Positions 24,047 to 44,800 of a stretch of DNA of 64,000 nt are shown in pieces. The notes beneath the pieces are model-generated. The model was given only the letters and a program-made list of their open reading frames with translations, was not told where the DNA came from and did no database searches. The stretch lies in assembly GCF_041734735.1 (NCBI RefSeq), contig NC_134891.1, positions 8,556,942 through 8,620,941 of the forward strand, written 5' to 3'. The DNA is from Babylonia areolata (Eukaryota; Mollusca; Gastropoda; Neogastropoda; Buccinidae). Position numbers and translations under genes: made by a program. Position 1 is the stretch's first letter, and every line of letters starts with the position of its first letter.

Positions 24047-24679
24047 TGGCACTTGACACGCACACAGTGACACTGAAGCACGCAGAACGCACGTTCACAC
24101 ATCCGAGCACTGCGGACAAGCACCGAACGCATGCACCCCACACACTAACACAATGTGCTGAAACAGAGTATGTAGACTTTTCAGTCATGAAAGCTGGTCC
24201 TTATCTGTACTTATCCATGAATGTGATAAAGATCATCAGCCATAATTTTTCGACATATATTTACAGCATTGGCTGGACAATCAATAGTCGAAAGAATAAT
24301 GACTGTCGTGGAATACTTTCACGAGAATTGTTGCAAATATACGGTGTACCTACCTGAATCACAGAACTGGGTGAATCATCACTGAATTATTTCACTGACG
24401 AAGAACGATACCTTGACTGAAACACTTTCTTGAGACTGAGTCTCTATATGGTTCCTTAACAAGATTAATTCACCGTGATTCACTACCAGTACGATGACCT
24501 GTTTTATTTTGTTTTGTTGTTTTTCAAGTTTATCAGTCCCGTGTACTTGCTTTCGTCAGGTTTTTGTAAGTTAATCTTTAGTAAACGTTTTTGTAGTTTG
24601 GTTTTGTGACACATCATTGCCACGGTACCATTGTCTGTTAATATACATCCCTCGCTCATGGTCGATGCATGTGTCAGTG

Positions 24680-24746
<67 letters not shown>

Positions 24747-24770
24747 CATGTGTCCAGTCAGTTTTCTTTA
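21430..24770. other. Intergenic, partly CpG-rich; no gene recognised
   Basis: The interval holds an ORF of 131 codons at 21487 with no recognised domain, a (CT)n(CA)n tract at 22072-22112, a SINE-B type tail near 22430-22505, a CpG-rich stretch near 23120-23660, a run of about 26 G at 23538-23560, and (CA)n/(GT)n at 24016-24045 and 24679-24742. The CpG-rich part could be a promoter, but no exon can be attached to it. Confidence 0.35.
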
Positions 24771-24982
24771 CCAAGTGGTGAAGGACCCTACAAGACAAAG
24801 AGAAGGACAGAGACAAACATTCCTGACCTAGTAATAGTAAATAATGAAGCCTTAGTATCAGATATCCAACACCTCAGTTGCCCCATTAGGTAAAAGCGAT
24901 CATGAAGTTTTAGTTTTTTTCATTATATGTTTCTGAAATTATTGAAAATCATGAGAAAGAATGGAGATAGGTCACTGATGAA

Positions 24983-25348
24983 GGCGGGCGCAATAGCCGA
25001 GTGGTTAAAGCGTTGGACTGTCAATCTGAGGGTCCAGGGTTCGAATCACGGTGACGGCGTCTGGTGTGTAAAGGGTGGAGATTTTTACGATCTCCCAGGT
25101 CAACATATGTGCAGACATGCTAGTGCCTGAACCCCCTTCGTGTGCATATGCAAGCAGAAGATCAAATACGCACGTTAAAGATCCTGTAATCCATGTCAGC
25201 GTTCGGTGGGTTATGGAAACAAGAACATACCCAGCATGCACACCCCCGAAAACGGAGTATGGCTGCCTACATGGCGGGGTAAAAACGGTCATACACGTAA
25301 AAGCCCATTCGTGTGCATACGAGTGAACGCAGAAGAAGAAGAAGAAGA
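24983..25348 (+). mobile_element. SINE-A inserted in the LINE
   Basis: Head ggcgggcgcaatagccgagt with B-box gggttcgaatc, normal body, (GAA)n end. The target duplication cactgatgaa at 24973-24982 recurs after 25348. It interrupts the LINE, so it is younger than that copy. Confidence 0.92.
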
Positions 25349-25694
25349 CACTGATGAAAATGACAAATTCCGACTGACAAAATGAGACTTGAATTCAGCA
25401 ATACAGACTGGTGTGAACTAAATGACTTCAGTGTGGAACAGTGCTGGGAATTAATAAAGAAGATATATACTAGTATGGAAAGCAACATTCCCAAAGTAAA
25501 AACAAAGAAAGATAAAAGACAAAAACCAATGTGGATGACATCCAAAACAATGAAAGTTATTAAGAAAAAATCTAATTTATACAAAAGGTTCCTACAAACA
25601 AAAAAATGGAAGAGATTACCAAAAAATACCTAGCATCAAGAAATATCTGTAATAGGGAAATCAGAAAGGAGAAAAGAAAATTTGAGAGAAAAAA

Positions 25695-26005
25695 AAAATT
25701 CCATGGAATGTAAGAACAATCCGAAAGGTTTTTGGAACTATATGTGAAGTCTAAGACCAAATGTGACCAGGTGATTGAAATATGGCAGTCAGTGATGAAG
25801 ATAAGGCAGACGTTTTTTGTTTTTTTGTTTTTTTGTTGTTGTTTTTTTTTTTTTTTTGGGGGGGGGGGGGGTATTAAAAAATTCCATGGAATGTAAGAAC
25901 AATCCGAAAGGTTTTTGGAACTATATGTGAAGTCTAAGACCAAATGTGACCAGGTGATTGAAATATGGCAGTCAGTGATAAAGATAAGGCAGAAGTGGGT
26001 TTTTT
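25695..26005 (+). repeat. Tandem duplication inside the LINE
   Basis: A segment of about 120 bp (aattccatggaatgtaagaa ... cagtcagtgatgaagataag) occurs at 25698 and again at 25878. Each copy is followed by a long T run and a G run. It could be a true duplication or a polymer-tract assembly error. Confidence 0.8.
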
Positions 26006-27869
26006 TTTGTTTTTTTTTTGGGGGGGGGGGGGGGGTGTTGTTGTTGTTTTGCAATGTCTTTACTACTTTACTAAAGAAGAATCAGTTAAGGTAAAACTTA
26101 ATAAATTAAACCCAAACAAGGCTCAAGGCCCTGATGGTGTTCCATCAAGAGTGCTTAAAGAGTTGAGCGAGGAGCTGTCTGTTCCGCTCTGTACCCTATT
26201 CAAAAAGTCCATACAAAATGTGACTATACCCAATGACTGGAAAACAGCCATGGTGACCCCAATATTTAAAAAAAAAGGTACATGAACTGACCCAGGTAAC
26301 TACAGACCAGTCAGTCTAACTTGTGTTATCCGCAATATTCTTGAGACATTTGTAAGGGACGCTATTGTTGAACGTATGACGACAAATAATTTATATGCTG
26401 AATGTCAGCATGGTTTTCGAAAGAGTAGATCATGCGTAACTCAGTTACTTGGTAATGGTGATAATATTGATGTACTTATACTTTGATTTTAAAAAAGCTT
26501 TTGATTCAGTGCCACATAGAAGGTTATTGATAAAATTAGAATCCTATGGAATCACAGGTAAAATACTTTAATGGAAAGAAGAATTTCTTAGTAATAGTTC
26601 ACAGAAAGTAAAGGTTGGTAGATCTCAATCAAGTAGTGTGGATGTCCTGAGTGGAATCCCCTAAAGCAGTATACTGGGACCTGTTCTTTTTAGTACTGTA
26701 TTTATAAATGATCTTCCACAATCAGTGAATAGCACTTGTAAAATATTTGCTGATGACACGAAAATATACACACACCCTTTTGTGTACCAAATATTGCAAA
26801 TAGACATAGATTCACTAATGGAATGGACAGACGCATGGAACCTATACTTTAATGCCACAGAGTTCAAAGTGCTCCATATTGGTAGCAAAAATCATGAACA
26901 TTACTACTTAATGAAAATTGGTGTAAAGAGTTTAATGTTGAAAAATGTGAAGAAGAAAATGATTTAGGTATTATCTTTGATAATAAAAAAACCCCTACTT
27001 TTTGACAAGCATTTTGCATGCACAATAAATAAGGCAAATCAGAGAACTGGTATAATCAAGTGTGCCTTCTCATTTCTGGACAGCAGTACATTTTTAAGAC
27101 TATATAAAGCATTGTTAAGACCTACATTAGAATATGCAAACACGGTTTGGTTCCCAAAATTAAAGCGTCAATCTGCTGCAATCGAAGGTGTACAAAGACG
27201 AGCAAGAAAATTAGTCCATGAAATAAAGGATTTTTCTTATATTCGAGAAAGGCTAGAATATATTAATCTCCCTTCCCTTGAAGCAAGAAGGGTACGAGGG
27301 GACTTGATACAAGCGTATAAAATATATGATAATGTTGATGACATTGACAAAGCAAGTTTCTTTATTGATTCACAAACTGACATTGTCACCCGTAACAGTA
27401 CCGACAAAATTCAGAAGCAACATTGCAGTAGCAACATTAGAAAATATGTTTTTAGTTACAGAGTAACTAACAATTGGAATATATAGACTAACCCCAGAAA
27501 TCAAATGTGCACCTAACATGAATGCCTTTAACCGAAAAGCTTATTGATGACCACGATATCATAAAGAAAACAATGTTTGACTTTTGATGGTCAAAGGTGA
27601 GCCTGGGCTTGAGAGTACCTGACACAAAAAACAACAACAACAACAAAAACAAAACAAACAAACAAACAAAAAATGCAGGCTTATACAGCGCCGTACCCCC
27701 ATCTCAAACCGGGGATCACCGCGCTTTACAATAAGATATACAAATTTAAGACTAAGTGACATAAAAATATGTATGAAAGATAAACTAGAATGAAAAAAAA
27801 GGAAGAAGAAATAAAGTAGAAATAGAATAGAATACATAAATAGATATAGTCTCACATCACATTTGCTAA

Positions 27870-28067
<198 letters not shown>

Positions 28068-29012
28068 TGAATAAATACTACAAGAAAAACCAGAAACTAT
28101 ATAGATGGTTTGAAGCTTGAAGATTGTTTCCAGAGTTTGACATATTCGTATAAAAGACAAATTTCTTTCACCTCCAGAGTTACTAATTTGTAGCTGTAAG
28201 TTTCAGTGTGACAAGACTATGTGGCAAAATTTTTCATGTATTTTTGTTTTTAACCCATTCGGTGCCTATAAGATATCAGCTGACGCCCTGCACACAAACT
28301 GAAGTGTTACCGTTGTGCCTGTAAGACATCCACCGTGGCGTTCTACATCTGTTTTGATTTTTCCCTGATTAGAGTTTGGTACAGTGATCTTAAACAGAGT
28401 CTGAAAGGTTAGTTCAGTGTGTCTAGACTATAAACATGCTATTCAAGAGATAGAAAATTTTGATACATATACCATGTTGATGACATATACCATGCACCTA
28501 ACACTAATGCAAGCCAAACAATTTGCTAACCCCCAAAATTCTAAACAACTGAAAAAAAAATTAAGTCCTCTGCCTAAGGTACCATTATGTGCAATTAACT
28601 GCGAAGCAGTGTGTTCGTCTGACGAACATGAAGAAGACTATGAAGCGAAAGATATATCGATTTATGCATACATAGGACTTTGTATAACAGTTCACTAAAG
28701 GTTTACAAAATGCGTGCACAGTAGTAAAAAAAAAAAAAAAATTAAAAATTAAAAAAATTAGTAAGTACTTTTCAGGGTTGTCTATTACAATGCCCTAAAC
28801 TAGTAAAGATTATGGAGAGGGAAAAAAGAAGAAGTGATGTTTATTTAACAGTGAAACTAAAGCTTTTTTTTGTTGTTTTGTTTTTTAACTTCATTTATTT
28901 ATTTCATTTTATTTTTATTATTATTTATTTTTTTTTTTATTTTTTTATTTAATTTTATTTTTTTTTAAATATTTATTTAGTTAGTTATTTTTAATTGATT
29001 TTTTTCTCTCAA

Positions 29013-29140
29013 GGCCTGACTAAGCGCGTTGGGTTACGCTGCTGGTCAGGCATCTGCTTGGCAGATGTGGTGTAGCGTATATGGATTTGACCGAACGCAG
29101 AGACGCCTCCTTGAGCTACTGATACTGATACTGACATCAC
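29013..29140 (+). mobile_element. SINE-B tail
   Basis: ctcaaggcctgactaagcgc, then ggtcaggcatctgcttggca, then ccttgagctactgatactga. The same piece lies on - at 63343-63472. No tRNA-like head is attached. Confidence 0.65.
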
Positions 29141-29172
29141 GCTGGCTTAAGTCTACCTACTTCAAACTAAGT

Positions 29173-29205
<33 letters not shown>

Positions 29206-29771
29206 CTGGTCATTCATTATATATGCAGTCTTACTTAAAACCTATAAAGTTTTTGTCTCCAATTCCCCTTTCCTTTCTTTAGCCGACTGTTTTCAGTTTT
29301 CTGGCAAATTATTTCCAAGGAAAAAACAGTCACTCTTCGCTTGCTCCTGCGTTACATCTAATCACTATCCACTGTTTGAATCTTTTTACCTAAATTAGCT
29401 GCCCTGTGAAAATATTGTAGATTCTACATTCCATTGCTGAATGAATGATTAAACTATGATAGACCTGGTTAAAAGATATGTAATTTTCATTCTCATTTCT
29501 AAGTTATGCAATGATGATGCAATGGATTACTGTGCAGCTGGTCATCTGCTTTGGATATAGTTAAGATAAATTACATCCGGCGGTTTTCATTCATACACAT
29601 TACTCCCGCAACGCTTTTAAATTAAAATAGAACGATACTGTTTTCGCATTGACAGTATAGAACTTTTAATTTGAAGATGTTTTAATGAATAAAGTAAAAA
29701 CAAATGCATTGCAGAGAAATAAATTGCTCAGTTGATGTTTTTCTTTTGCGGACTTCTTTTTTAGTCGAAAC

Positions 29772-29881
29772 ATTGCTGTCTGAAGCGATTCATACGCCCA
29801 GCGGCACGTGTTCCTGAAACCGGTGAACCTCCTCGCATTCGCTGAACAGACGCTGACCAGAGACCAACTGCTGACAACAGG
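29772..29881 (+). ncRNA. Candidate non-coding exon
   Basis: A stretch with exon-like base composition lies between ttcttttttag (acceptor-like) and CAACAG|gtaaaa (donor-like). All three frames contain stops, so it would be untranslated. It could be an alternative 5' exon of EF1A or part of a non-coding RNA. There is no other support. Confidence 0.2.
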
Positions 29882-30499
29882 TAAAACGAATTATCATATG
29901 TGAATGAATTTGACTTAGTCTGGCACACAGCTTGCTTTATTTTTTCTACGAGTTACTGAGTTAGCAACCATCATAGTCATACATATAGATTTGACTTTGG
30001 AAAGAATGGGTCACACAGCTTGCTTGCATTTCCCTCCGCTAGTTGCTGAGTAAGCTTCAAAAATTTGAGAATCACAATGACCCAGACATTTTGAGTTACA
30101 GGTTTCCTGTGTTATTTTGTATCATTCAAGCGAACAGTGGATTTCATGCTAAATTCTTTTCTCATATGCTTGTACAACGCTTAAAAAAGATATATAAAAA
30201 GTGAAAAGATGCCCAAGAACGAAGTACACTGAAATAGGATTACAATTTACAGGGATTCCGTTTTATGTTATGCCGGTGCCATTGACATTTTTCTTTGTTT
30301 TTCCATAACATGACCAAGATAAATTCACTTGTGAATCTGTCGTGGTTGCTGCATGCTTGGTATATTCATGTTTCCGTGATCCACCAAACACTCGAGAATT
30401 CAGGTTCTTTAGCATTAGATTTTCTGCATGTGTATTCACACAAGGGGGTTCAGGCAAGTAACTAGAGATCTGACAGAGTATTTTTACTGCTTGAAATTG

Positions 30500-30750
30500 T
30501 TTTTCTATTCTTTTGAAGTAGATTTTTCTACAGAATTTTGCCAGGGAAAACCTTTTTGCTGCTGTAGGTTCTTTTACATGTGCTAAGTGCATGCAGCATA
30601 TGGAACCATCTCGTCCAAATGACTAGCGTCCAGGCAACCACTACGTAGTGGGTGGGGAGAAAATACTGGTGATTTTGGGATTTGAGTCACTACAATCCAA
30701 TTCTGCTTACCAGACAGATGTGTTACCACCAGGCCAACACTCCACACCAG
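30500..30750 (-). mobile_element. SINE-B copy (old)
   Basis: On - it matches the SINE-B copy at 59.3-59.7 kb: a head region with gtgttggcctggtggtaaca, then tagtcatttggacgag, tgcatgcacttagcacatgt and caaaattctgtagaaa. The B-box is degraded. Confidence 0.65.
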
Positions 30751-31599
30751 TATTTAACATCGGATTTCTGAAATGAAATCGGCACACCATCACATCACAT
30801 GTTTGATAAATCTCTGGAGAAAAAAAGCCCAAAACAGACTGTTGGACAGCAGAAGTAATTACAATCTTTAAAAGGGCTCTTGTGTGGACCCATGGAAGAC
30901 CATTGTGAAATATTTTTTTGTTGTTAAATTACTATGTCTTGGACTGTTGTCATTTTAGACAGATCTTAAGATGACCTTATGAACTTCAAGTAATGGAAGA
31001 ATTTGTACAATAGAGACAAAGGCTACATATTAAAGTTTTGACTGTTCTTATGAGAAGAGGTAGATCTCTGGAACTGGTAAGATAATTAACAAGATCATGG
31101 ATCCCAGGAAGCATTTTACCCATGTTTACTTTTTTGGTATGATTAAAGTGTAATTCCACCTGTTCATGAAATAGCAGTTGGTAATTTGAAATATACAGCA
31201 ATTTAATACTTTTTCCAAGTACAAAACTTGCAAAAAAGTATGTTCAGAACCGCCTTAGTCAAGTTTTCTGTTCTGTGTGAATCTTTGATCTAAAAATAGA
31301 AAGGGAAATGGGTGTGAATTTAACCACTTTGTAAGTGGTCTAAAATAAAGGGAAATGTCTGAATTTGTGTCCAACACCACTCTTTTAGTGGATTAAAAAA
31401 AGAAGATCCCATTGAAATTGATTAAAAACTGCAGTGACCCGAGTTGTAGCCCTGATTTAACCACGAGGATACGTCGGAATGGATGAACCTCGGTTTCGAA
31501 AGTACAATATATAATGTACTTATAAGTATTAAGAAAATATGTAATTGTACAAAAAAAATTATCATTGCTTTTAATGTCAGTTATGTCAGTAGTTCATGA

Positions 31600-31781
31600 G
31601 TTGGCTCGGATGTTGCTCAATCTCGTTCGGTAGGATTGTCCTCGTGGTCAGGCCCAATAATCTTAGTCACCGTCGCGGCATGTCACGTGAAGGCTACTGA
31701 CCAATCAAGAGCTATACCATTCGCTGTACCCCTCTAGGCGCTTTAACAGGGAATCACGTGACTCGTCACATCCGGTTCGGT
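31600..31781 (+). promoter_or_regulatory. EF1A core promoter region
   Basis: Immediately upstream of the non-coding first exon are two CACGTG E-boxes (near 31684 and 31755), a CCAAT box (31701-31705) and an ETS-like CATCCGG (about 31769-31775). I see no clear TATA box. This fits a housekeeping promoter read to the right. The assignment rests on position and motif clustering. Confidence 0.6.
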
Positions 31782-31814
31782 CCTTTTCCGCCTGTGCTCT
31801 AGCGAAGCAGCAAG
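31782..31814 (+). other. EEF1A: EF1A non-coding first exon with TOP-like start
   Basis: The tract tccttttccgcc at 31781-31792 has the form of a 5' terminal oligopyrimidine (TOP) start, which EF1A mRNAs of animals carry and which links their translation to growth signalling (TOR/LARP1). The exon ends AAG|gtatgt at 31814. The next exon starts at 33031 after ttttctcttacag. The exact transcription start is inferred. Confidence 0.6.
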
Positions 31815-33053
31815 GTATGTGAGAGTTGGCTCACTATATCCGTAACAATCTTTGCTTTTTTCACTCATCAGGGTTAGATGTTGTAAAGGTTTGAACATAA
31901 ACAATAGTTGTTTGTATAGATCAAGAATTTTATGTATATTAGGCTTATTTTCGTTGATTTAGAAAATCTCAGACTTGTATGGTTTTGCACCTTTCACAGC
32001 CGGTGCCGCCATGCCACGTTTGCCAAAAAAAAAAAAGATGAAAAAAGACAGGACTTATTCCGCAAGCCTTTCACTTCGATAGCTGTGATATTAACATAGA
32101 GATTGTAGATACGTCCGGTATCAAAGTAGGGTTCCGTTTATTCTTTAATTGTAGCAGTTTGATGAATATGAAATAACCTCGAGCCTTGACGGCATGCTCT
32201 AGTTTGCAGCGTTATGAACTACTTTTCCTTGACCATCATTCAGATTTCAGACATTTGGTGTCGAGGATTGTATGAAATTAATGGAGTCGATTGAATATTA
32301 AAGATTCGAAGGGATATAAAGAAATAACGTTTTGTAACAAATATCAAACTGCTTCGCACCTGCTTCAGATTTCGGATTGAGTCAACCAAACTTAACATTA
32401 GTAGAATATCTTTATGGGTTAAGTTGGTGAGTACTATTCCATATTGGTTTAAGATTGCGAAAATCGGCATTGATTTATAGTAACTATGAAGGCATTCTGT
32501 TGGTTCAATTGGCCTTATGATTAAAATAGGAAGACATCAAAACTGACTGGATGGGCTTGCTTGTCTTGACTTATGGGTGATCGTCTTGACTTTTGGGCTT
32601 GCTCGTGTTCAGGAAAACTAAGTAGAAATGCTGAAGTTATTGGGAAGTTTAAAAAAAAAAAAAAAAAAAGGGAAACTGGAAAGAGCCCCTTTTTTGCGAG
32701 TTGTCACTGGCTTGACCGATGAGTGGCATGACCAACAGCGGGATGTGTGACAATAGTTTCTGTAGAGTTTGGTGCATATAATTTCGATTGTTGCTCATGT
32801 CAGCAGGTTGACATACCAGTATTGCAAAGGCATCATTTATGCCCTTGTTAGTATTACCCATTACTGCATTTTATGTAGTGACACCATTTTGGTAGCTTGG
32901 GTCATCCATGGCCCATTTTGGTAAGGACAGTTTTGACCAGATTATCATCCACTTGTTCCATTGCACATTTGAGGTAAAGCTTATGCATATGTATTGTGTA
33001 CTATTGTAAATGTTAACTTTTCTCTTACAGTGACGTCACTTGAAACCAAATAA

Positions 33054-41572
<8,519 letters not shown>

Positions 41573-41845
41573 TGTTTACTGGAACCCTTGTCTGCCACAC
41601 AGACCCCCCTGAACTGTTCATGTCGAGGCAGTAGCTCATGCCCTGTTGTACCTGGAAATGATTCATCCTTAGGTGTGCTGCTTTTAAAACGACAGGCATG
41701 TTCCATTCTGATTTCTTTGTCTGTTTGGCTTTTGCAGTCCAAACTACACAGGAAAGAGTTCCGAAGAAAAAAAGGTTAACATTTTTAGGAAATTCTTTTT
41801 TTTGTGCAAAGGGCAAAATAAAATCTTCAGTTCAGGAAAGATGAG
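41573..41845 (+). terminator. EF1A 3' UTR with poly(A) signal
   Basis: A consensus AATAAA lies at 41817-41822, about 245 bases after the stop, in the sequence context gcaaaataaaatcttcag. Cleavage is expected some 15-30 bases later. Confidence 0.75.
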
Positions 41846-44800
41846 ATCCATCTTGTGTGGTCAGTGATTTTATTAATATACTGTTTGTACACTTTTGATT
41901 GAATTATCTTCCTTGCCTCTTCTCATCCACAAAGCTCCTTCATGCAAGTAGGTCTAAATATTGCAAACCCCCACACCCCTCTTCAAACTTAGATTTTTGT
42001 AAATTGGTTGGGTCACTGTCTAGTTTGGATGACAGGTCCGATGCAAAAAGTATTTCACTTTATCAGATGCAGGCATTGAGCAGGGGCTTTCAAGATGGTT
42101 TTGAACTGGTTGCACAAATTGGGACTGAATCAGAATTTACATCCAATTAAGAGAAAGAAAAAAGTTTGTCACATGACACTAGCACACACTGTCTCCCTGT
42201 CAAAACTCTAAGGTCATGGGTATGTGCAAAAACCATGAACTGCTGCAAACCTCCACATCATAGTATCTTTGCATTTTACTTTTTTTCCTTTTTTTCTCTG
42301 AACTGTTTAAAATCAAGAGCACAAATATTACTGCAATGGTGTCAGTTTAGGCCTGGGATGCTATTCAATGTCATTTGAAGATAAATGGACTTAACTAGTC
42401 TGCACTGAACAAACACTGGCAGTTGGAATTTTCCTTCAATTGCAGATCAGTCGGACCTGCCTAGTGCATGATTCTTCCGTAGTTTCTACAATTTGGGCCC
42501 CCGGACTACAGCGTTAAAAGCCAAGAAAAATACAATTTTGCTGACTCTGAAACCATAAATGCGCGCACACACAGCAAATGCTAAGAAGCGCCGCACACGT
42601 TTGTCACCGAAGATGAACTTTCAAAACATTGATTTCGGCCATTGGTGTGGCTCACTTCACTGGTGTGGCACCCATTGATCGTTTGGTTTACCAAACATGT
42701 GTGGCCTGTAATTTGGACGCCAGTACATTTCATGATCACCGTTGCTTTTATCATTCACGCACACACAACGCAAATACACAGATGGACACACAAACGCACA
42801 CTGACAGATGTGCAAACGCCTTTTACCATGCACATAAATGCATGCTTGCACACGCCACTAAAACGCACTGACACGCGTGTGCGCATACTCGCTTACACAT
42901 GCAGACCTGCACTGAAAACAATACCCCCATGCACATTCGCACAACTGCTGATCTGTCGGGTTACATTTGCCAACAGTGTCAAGCCAGACTTGAATTAGCT
43001 AAAGCAATTCACTGACATTGCTGCAGTGATATTTTATTTCTTTTGCCTGTTGAAGAATAATCTGAGCTCATGATGTGGCCCAGAAAATACTTGTGGACAG
43101 TGGTGGGGCAAGTCTTGACAGTGAAAGAATCCAGTTATGTGCTTGAGTTAGTAGCTTGCTGGCAGCATGATGATTTTACTAACTCCAGGCACACTCTTGC
43201 AGCCTGAGTTGAAGGAACGGGGAAATGCCCCTGTGCACTTGCACAGTTTAATTCACATGCACATCCATCTACTCCCACAGTTTAAAAATGTTCAGTTATG
43301 CACTGGCATAGTTTTGGTGACCACACACACTGTTGAAAGTAATCAATGTGCGTGTAAACCACTCTTCCACCTGACCACAAAACAAAACGCAGTGGGTATG
43401 CGTGATCTTGACGAGAAATATTTGAAAGCAATGTTCAGCCAACCGAATTTTCTACATGCAGTTAATATTGAGCATGCATACACTTACGTCTTACAGGTGA
43501 TGTGAAAACAAATCTTGCATGCACAATAGTAATGCATGTGTACATGTGCAGTGAGATGAAAGTGCACCCTGAGAATGCATTTCATGTGTTTCTCACATAC
43601 TTGAATGGAAAAAAACAAAGCATCAGTTCATGGCTATTTTAATAATTTGAGACTTGACACTAGATTTGTACTTGATGCAAAGAATTTTCTGTGGAAAGAT
43701 AGTTCTTAAAACCACCTCGATTAACCTTGCTATATAATTATTTGCAGTAGTCACTCAAGGAACACTTGGAATGATTGGTTCAACTGGTTATTTTTAAAGT
43801 GGGGACGGATTTTGCATTGTGAATAGTGACTCCTTGACAGCCACAACAAAGTGCAGGCATATGAAAGCGGACCTTAAAAACATTTTAAACTACAGCTACG
43901 CTACCTTCTATTGCATGCATATCATTGAATTTTATTTCAACAATGAAATGTTCAGGAACATTCTCCACAAAGGGGCCATTGATCAACCAAGTTGCTTTAA
44001 ACTGCACAAGGTAACTGCCTGAACACTATTAGTTTATGAATTAGTGCGCCAAGAGATGCTACACACGAGATCTCCATTTACCATCTCGCCTAAATTAAAA
44101 CAGTTTGATCTCTCATTCCCAGATTTACCTGTAGAGCTTGGGGAAAGCCCTGTTTTCTGTCCACATCTGTTCAACAAAGCCACTTTTCAGCTACATGAAG
44201 CCCCAATAGGTTGACAGCCACGAAAAATTTCATGTTGAAAATGATGTAAAAGCTTGGAAGACAAAATGTGGGAATGAAAAAAAGCTTAGTACATAATATA
44301 CCCCAAACCTTTTTTGGATCCATGACATGCATCCAAATGCTGTTCAGAAAAATGTGTAAATCAATGAACATAACGCCCAACATGACTAGTACCAATGGTT
44401 AACATGAATAGAGCAAATCAAACGGAAGGGCAGCAACAGTTAAACGCATGTAACAATGCTTATAAAGACAATTTGTAATGCTCTGACAGAAGGGATGTGA
44501 ACGAGTATCAGAATGGAGTTTACACAACGTTTATGAGGATATCTGTTAAGATACCTCGGTGCCACAAATACACAAAATGCATAAGGACGCAAAGTTGACT
44601 ATAGCGTACCTTATGCACACGCTTCATGACTATGGTACGCTACTGCGTACTGTGAGTTTAAAAATTCGTAGTACATAGGTTAAACAGTTTTGTGTGAAAC
44701 TAAACGGCACAGCTTTGTTCTACAGTCACCCAAAAGTGCACCTGTACTTTTATTGTGGCTGAAAATGCCTTTGTTTGAGTACAATACATGCGAGCGTACA

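Larger units (their letters stand above)
24770..27550 (+). mobile_element. Broken LINE (CR1/L2-like non-LTR retrotransposon)
   Basis: From left: the end of an endonuclease domain (DLVIVNNEALVSDIQHLS at about 24825-24880, then K-SDHEVL), a SINE insertion, an EN-RT linker (25382-25630, KRQKPMWMTSKTMKVIKKK), then reverse transcriptase: NKAQGPDGVPSRVLKELSEE (26109), NYRPVSLTC, CQHGFRKSRS, GPVLFSTVFINDLPQSVN and the catalytic FADDTKIY at about 26745. A C-terminal region follows (RRARKLVHEIKDFSYIRERL, LPSLEARRVRGDLIQAYKIY) and ends near 27550. Several stops and frame changes split the frame (for example after KKGT at 26283 and near 26490), so it is dead. A segment is duplicated in tandem. The N-terminal end and tail are missing. 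Confidence 0.9.
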
